A stretch of 5,832 bases of DNA, taken from Candidatus Hydrogenedentota bacterium (GTDB lineage Bacteria; UBA8481; J006). The number at the start of each line of letters is the position of its first letter. The first letter of the stretch is position 1. A model generated the notes under the pieces. It searched no databases. It saw only the letters and a list, made by a program, of their open reading frames with translations, and was not told the origin of the DNA. This document shows, piece after piece, positions 5,336 to 5,832 of the stretch. The position numbers and the translations under genes are program-made. The stretch spans positions 1-5,832 of the forward strand of contig RFFU01000127.1 of NCBI GenBank assembly GCA_003697085.1, written 5' to 3'.

Positions 5336-5382
5336 CTCTTCCGCTTCAATAAAGAGGAAAAAAGGGGGGGGGAACGGAAGAG
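5336..5382. repeat. 8-bp inverted repeat enclosing an A6G9 homopolymer
   Basis: CTCTTCCG (5336-5343) and CGGAAGAG (5375-5382) are exact reverse complements. The 31-base loop contains A6 (5358-5363) joined to G9 (5364-5372), the longest G run in the window. It starts 28 bases after the rfbF stop. It could lie at the 3' end of the rfbF transcript; a role as a length-variable switch is only a possibility. Confidence 0.5.
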
Positions 5383-5600
5383 AATAGGTTTGTATCGTTA
5401 GGATACGGAAACATGCGTTCTGCTTTCGAGGGTTCTGTGCACGAATCGCCGAACAAGAAACGGCGAAGTCCTGAAAATGCCGGCGACTTAGTGGAGGCAA
5501 AGCGTGTATACATCGTTTTCGGAATAAACGTGTGTTTTTTTCAAGGAATGAAGGAAGGGTTCTCTGATGAAGCGCGATATGCTAAAATCTCCATCAAGAT

Positions 5601-5607
5601 AGGAGAG
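5601..5607 (+). promoter_or_regulatory. Shine-Dalgarno site for rseP with long spacing
   Basis: AGGAGAG at 5601-5607 is the best ribosome site ahead of rseP, but 13 bases separate its end from ATG 5621, longer than usual. An in-frame TAG at 5600-5602 with no start codon after it rules out any earlier start, so ATG 5621 stands despite the spacing. Confidence 0.5.
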
Positions 5608-5620
5608 CCAATTTTATTCG

Positions 5621-5832
5621 ATGGAATACGTGATCAATATCTTGACGGCGGCGGTGGCCTTTTGTGCCGTCATCGGTCCGGCGGTCTTTATCCACGAATT
5701 CGGCCACTTTCTCTTCGCGAAGAAGTTCGGCGTTAAAGTCTATTCTTTCTCGATCGGGTTCGGGCCGAAAATCTGTTCCTGGACGCGAAATGGGACGGAG
5801 TATCGCCTCAGCTGGATTCCCCTGGGCGGGTA
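5621..5832 (+). CDS. rseP: N-terminal part of RseP-type intramembrane site-2 zinc metalloprotease
   Basis: The first 70 complete codons are present and the gene runs off the window edge. RseP cuts membrane proteins within the bilayer; in Escherichia coli it cleaves the anti-sigma factor RseA and remnant signal peptides. A hydrophobic segment (residues about 5-33) carries H-E-F-G-H (25-29), the H-E-x-x-H zinc site, at its end. It is followed by F-A-K-K-F-G-V-K-V and F-S-I-G-F-G-P-K (43-50), then a strand ending in I-P-L-G-G-Y, the typical lead into the PDZ region. All are in the standard order for the family. Codons return to a GC-rich, dxr-like style, fitting a resident gene to the right of the inserted cassette. 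dxr-rseP adjacency is the common arrangement, which supports both calls. Confidence 0.95.
   Translation, partial: MEYVINILTAAVAFCAVIGPAVFIHEFGHFLFAKKFGVKVYSFSIGFGPKICSWTRNGTEYRLSWIPLGG

Larger units (their letters stand above)
5309..5620. other. Gap between rfbF and rseP: no supported gene, G9 tract and inverted repeats
   Basis: These 312 bases contain A6G9 (5358-5372), GTATC/GATAC (5392-5396 and 5402-5406), TCGCCG/CGGCGA (5446-5451 and 5461-5466), the palindrome TGTATACA (5505-5512), and CGTTT/AAACG (5514-5518 and 5526-5530) followed by T7 at 5535-5541. The last could be a weak terminator of the cassette or part of an rseP leader. A + strand frame at 5413-5736 has no recognisable motif and runs into rseP in another frame, so it is not called. 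Confidence 0.5.

Noticed and set aside
5413-5736. 107-residue + strand frame before rseP
   Set aside because: Its second half reads rseP DNA in the wrong frame and the first half has no motif; rseP at 5621 has unmistakable H-E-x-x-H and flanking motifs.

Overview
The window looks like one chromosomal segment of a Gram-negative (diderm) bacterium. It begins inside the 3' end of a secreted-protein gene. It then carries a complete dxr (non-mevalonate isoprenoid synthesis), a three-gene surface-glycan block, and the 5' end of rseP (the intramembrane site-2 protease of the envelope stress response). The first protein fragment ends in a FlgD-Ig-like / type IX secretion (T9SS)-like C-terminal domain. 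That ending is common in Bacteroidota and related FCB-group and candidate phyla, so an FCB-like host is a reasonable but weak inference. No rRNA, tRNA, CRISPR array or transposase gene was seen.

Layout, all genes on the + strand: 1-159, C-terminal domain of a secreted protein. 160-701, a 542-base GC-rich gap with strong hairpins and a 94-base pyrimidine-rich tract. 702-1877, dxr. 1878-2408, a 531-base gap with overlapping inverted repeats. 2409-3362, an extended-SDR sugar-nucleotide epimerase/dehydratase. 3359-4189, a family 2 (GT-A) glycosyltransferase whose start overlaps the epimerase stop by 4 bases. 4190-4510, a gap with inverted repeats. 4511-5308, rfbF, glucose-1-phosphate cytidylyltransferase. 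5309-5620, a gap with a G9 tract inside an inverted repeat. From 5621 to the window edge, the first 70 codons of rseP.

How it fits together: in many bacteria dxr and rseP sit next to each other in an uppS-cdsA-dxr-rseP-bamA type cluster. Here about 3.7 kb lies between them, holding genes for activating glucose as CDP-glucose, modifying a nucleotide sugar and transferring a sugar. This material is much more AT-rich in places than dxr. In sampled 60-base rows, dxr (961-1020) has 39 G+C, the glycosyltransferase (3841-3900) has 17 and rfbF (4681-4740) has 13. The simplest reading is that an O-antigen or surface-polysaccharide cassette was inserted between two conserved envelope-housekeeping genes. 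The junctions are gene-poor and rich in inverted repeats.

The most unusual signals are: an octamer (CCGTTCGA or its complement) found five times between 2271 and 4426, only in the inserted segment; long G homopolymers, including G8 inside the epimerase and G9 upstream of rseP; and a histidine where the SDR catalytic lysine is expected. No clearly new multi-gene system is visible.
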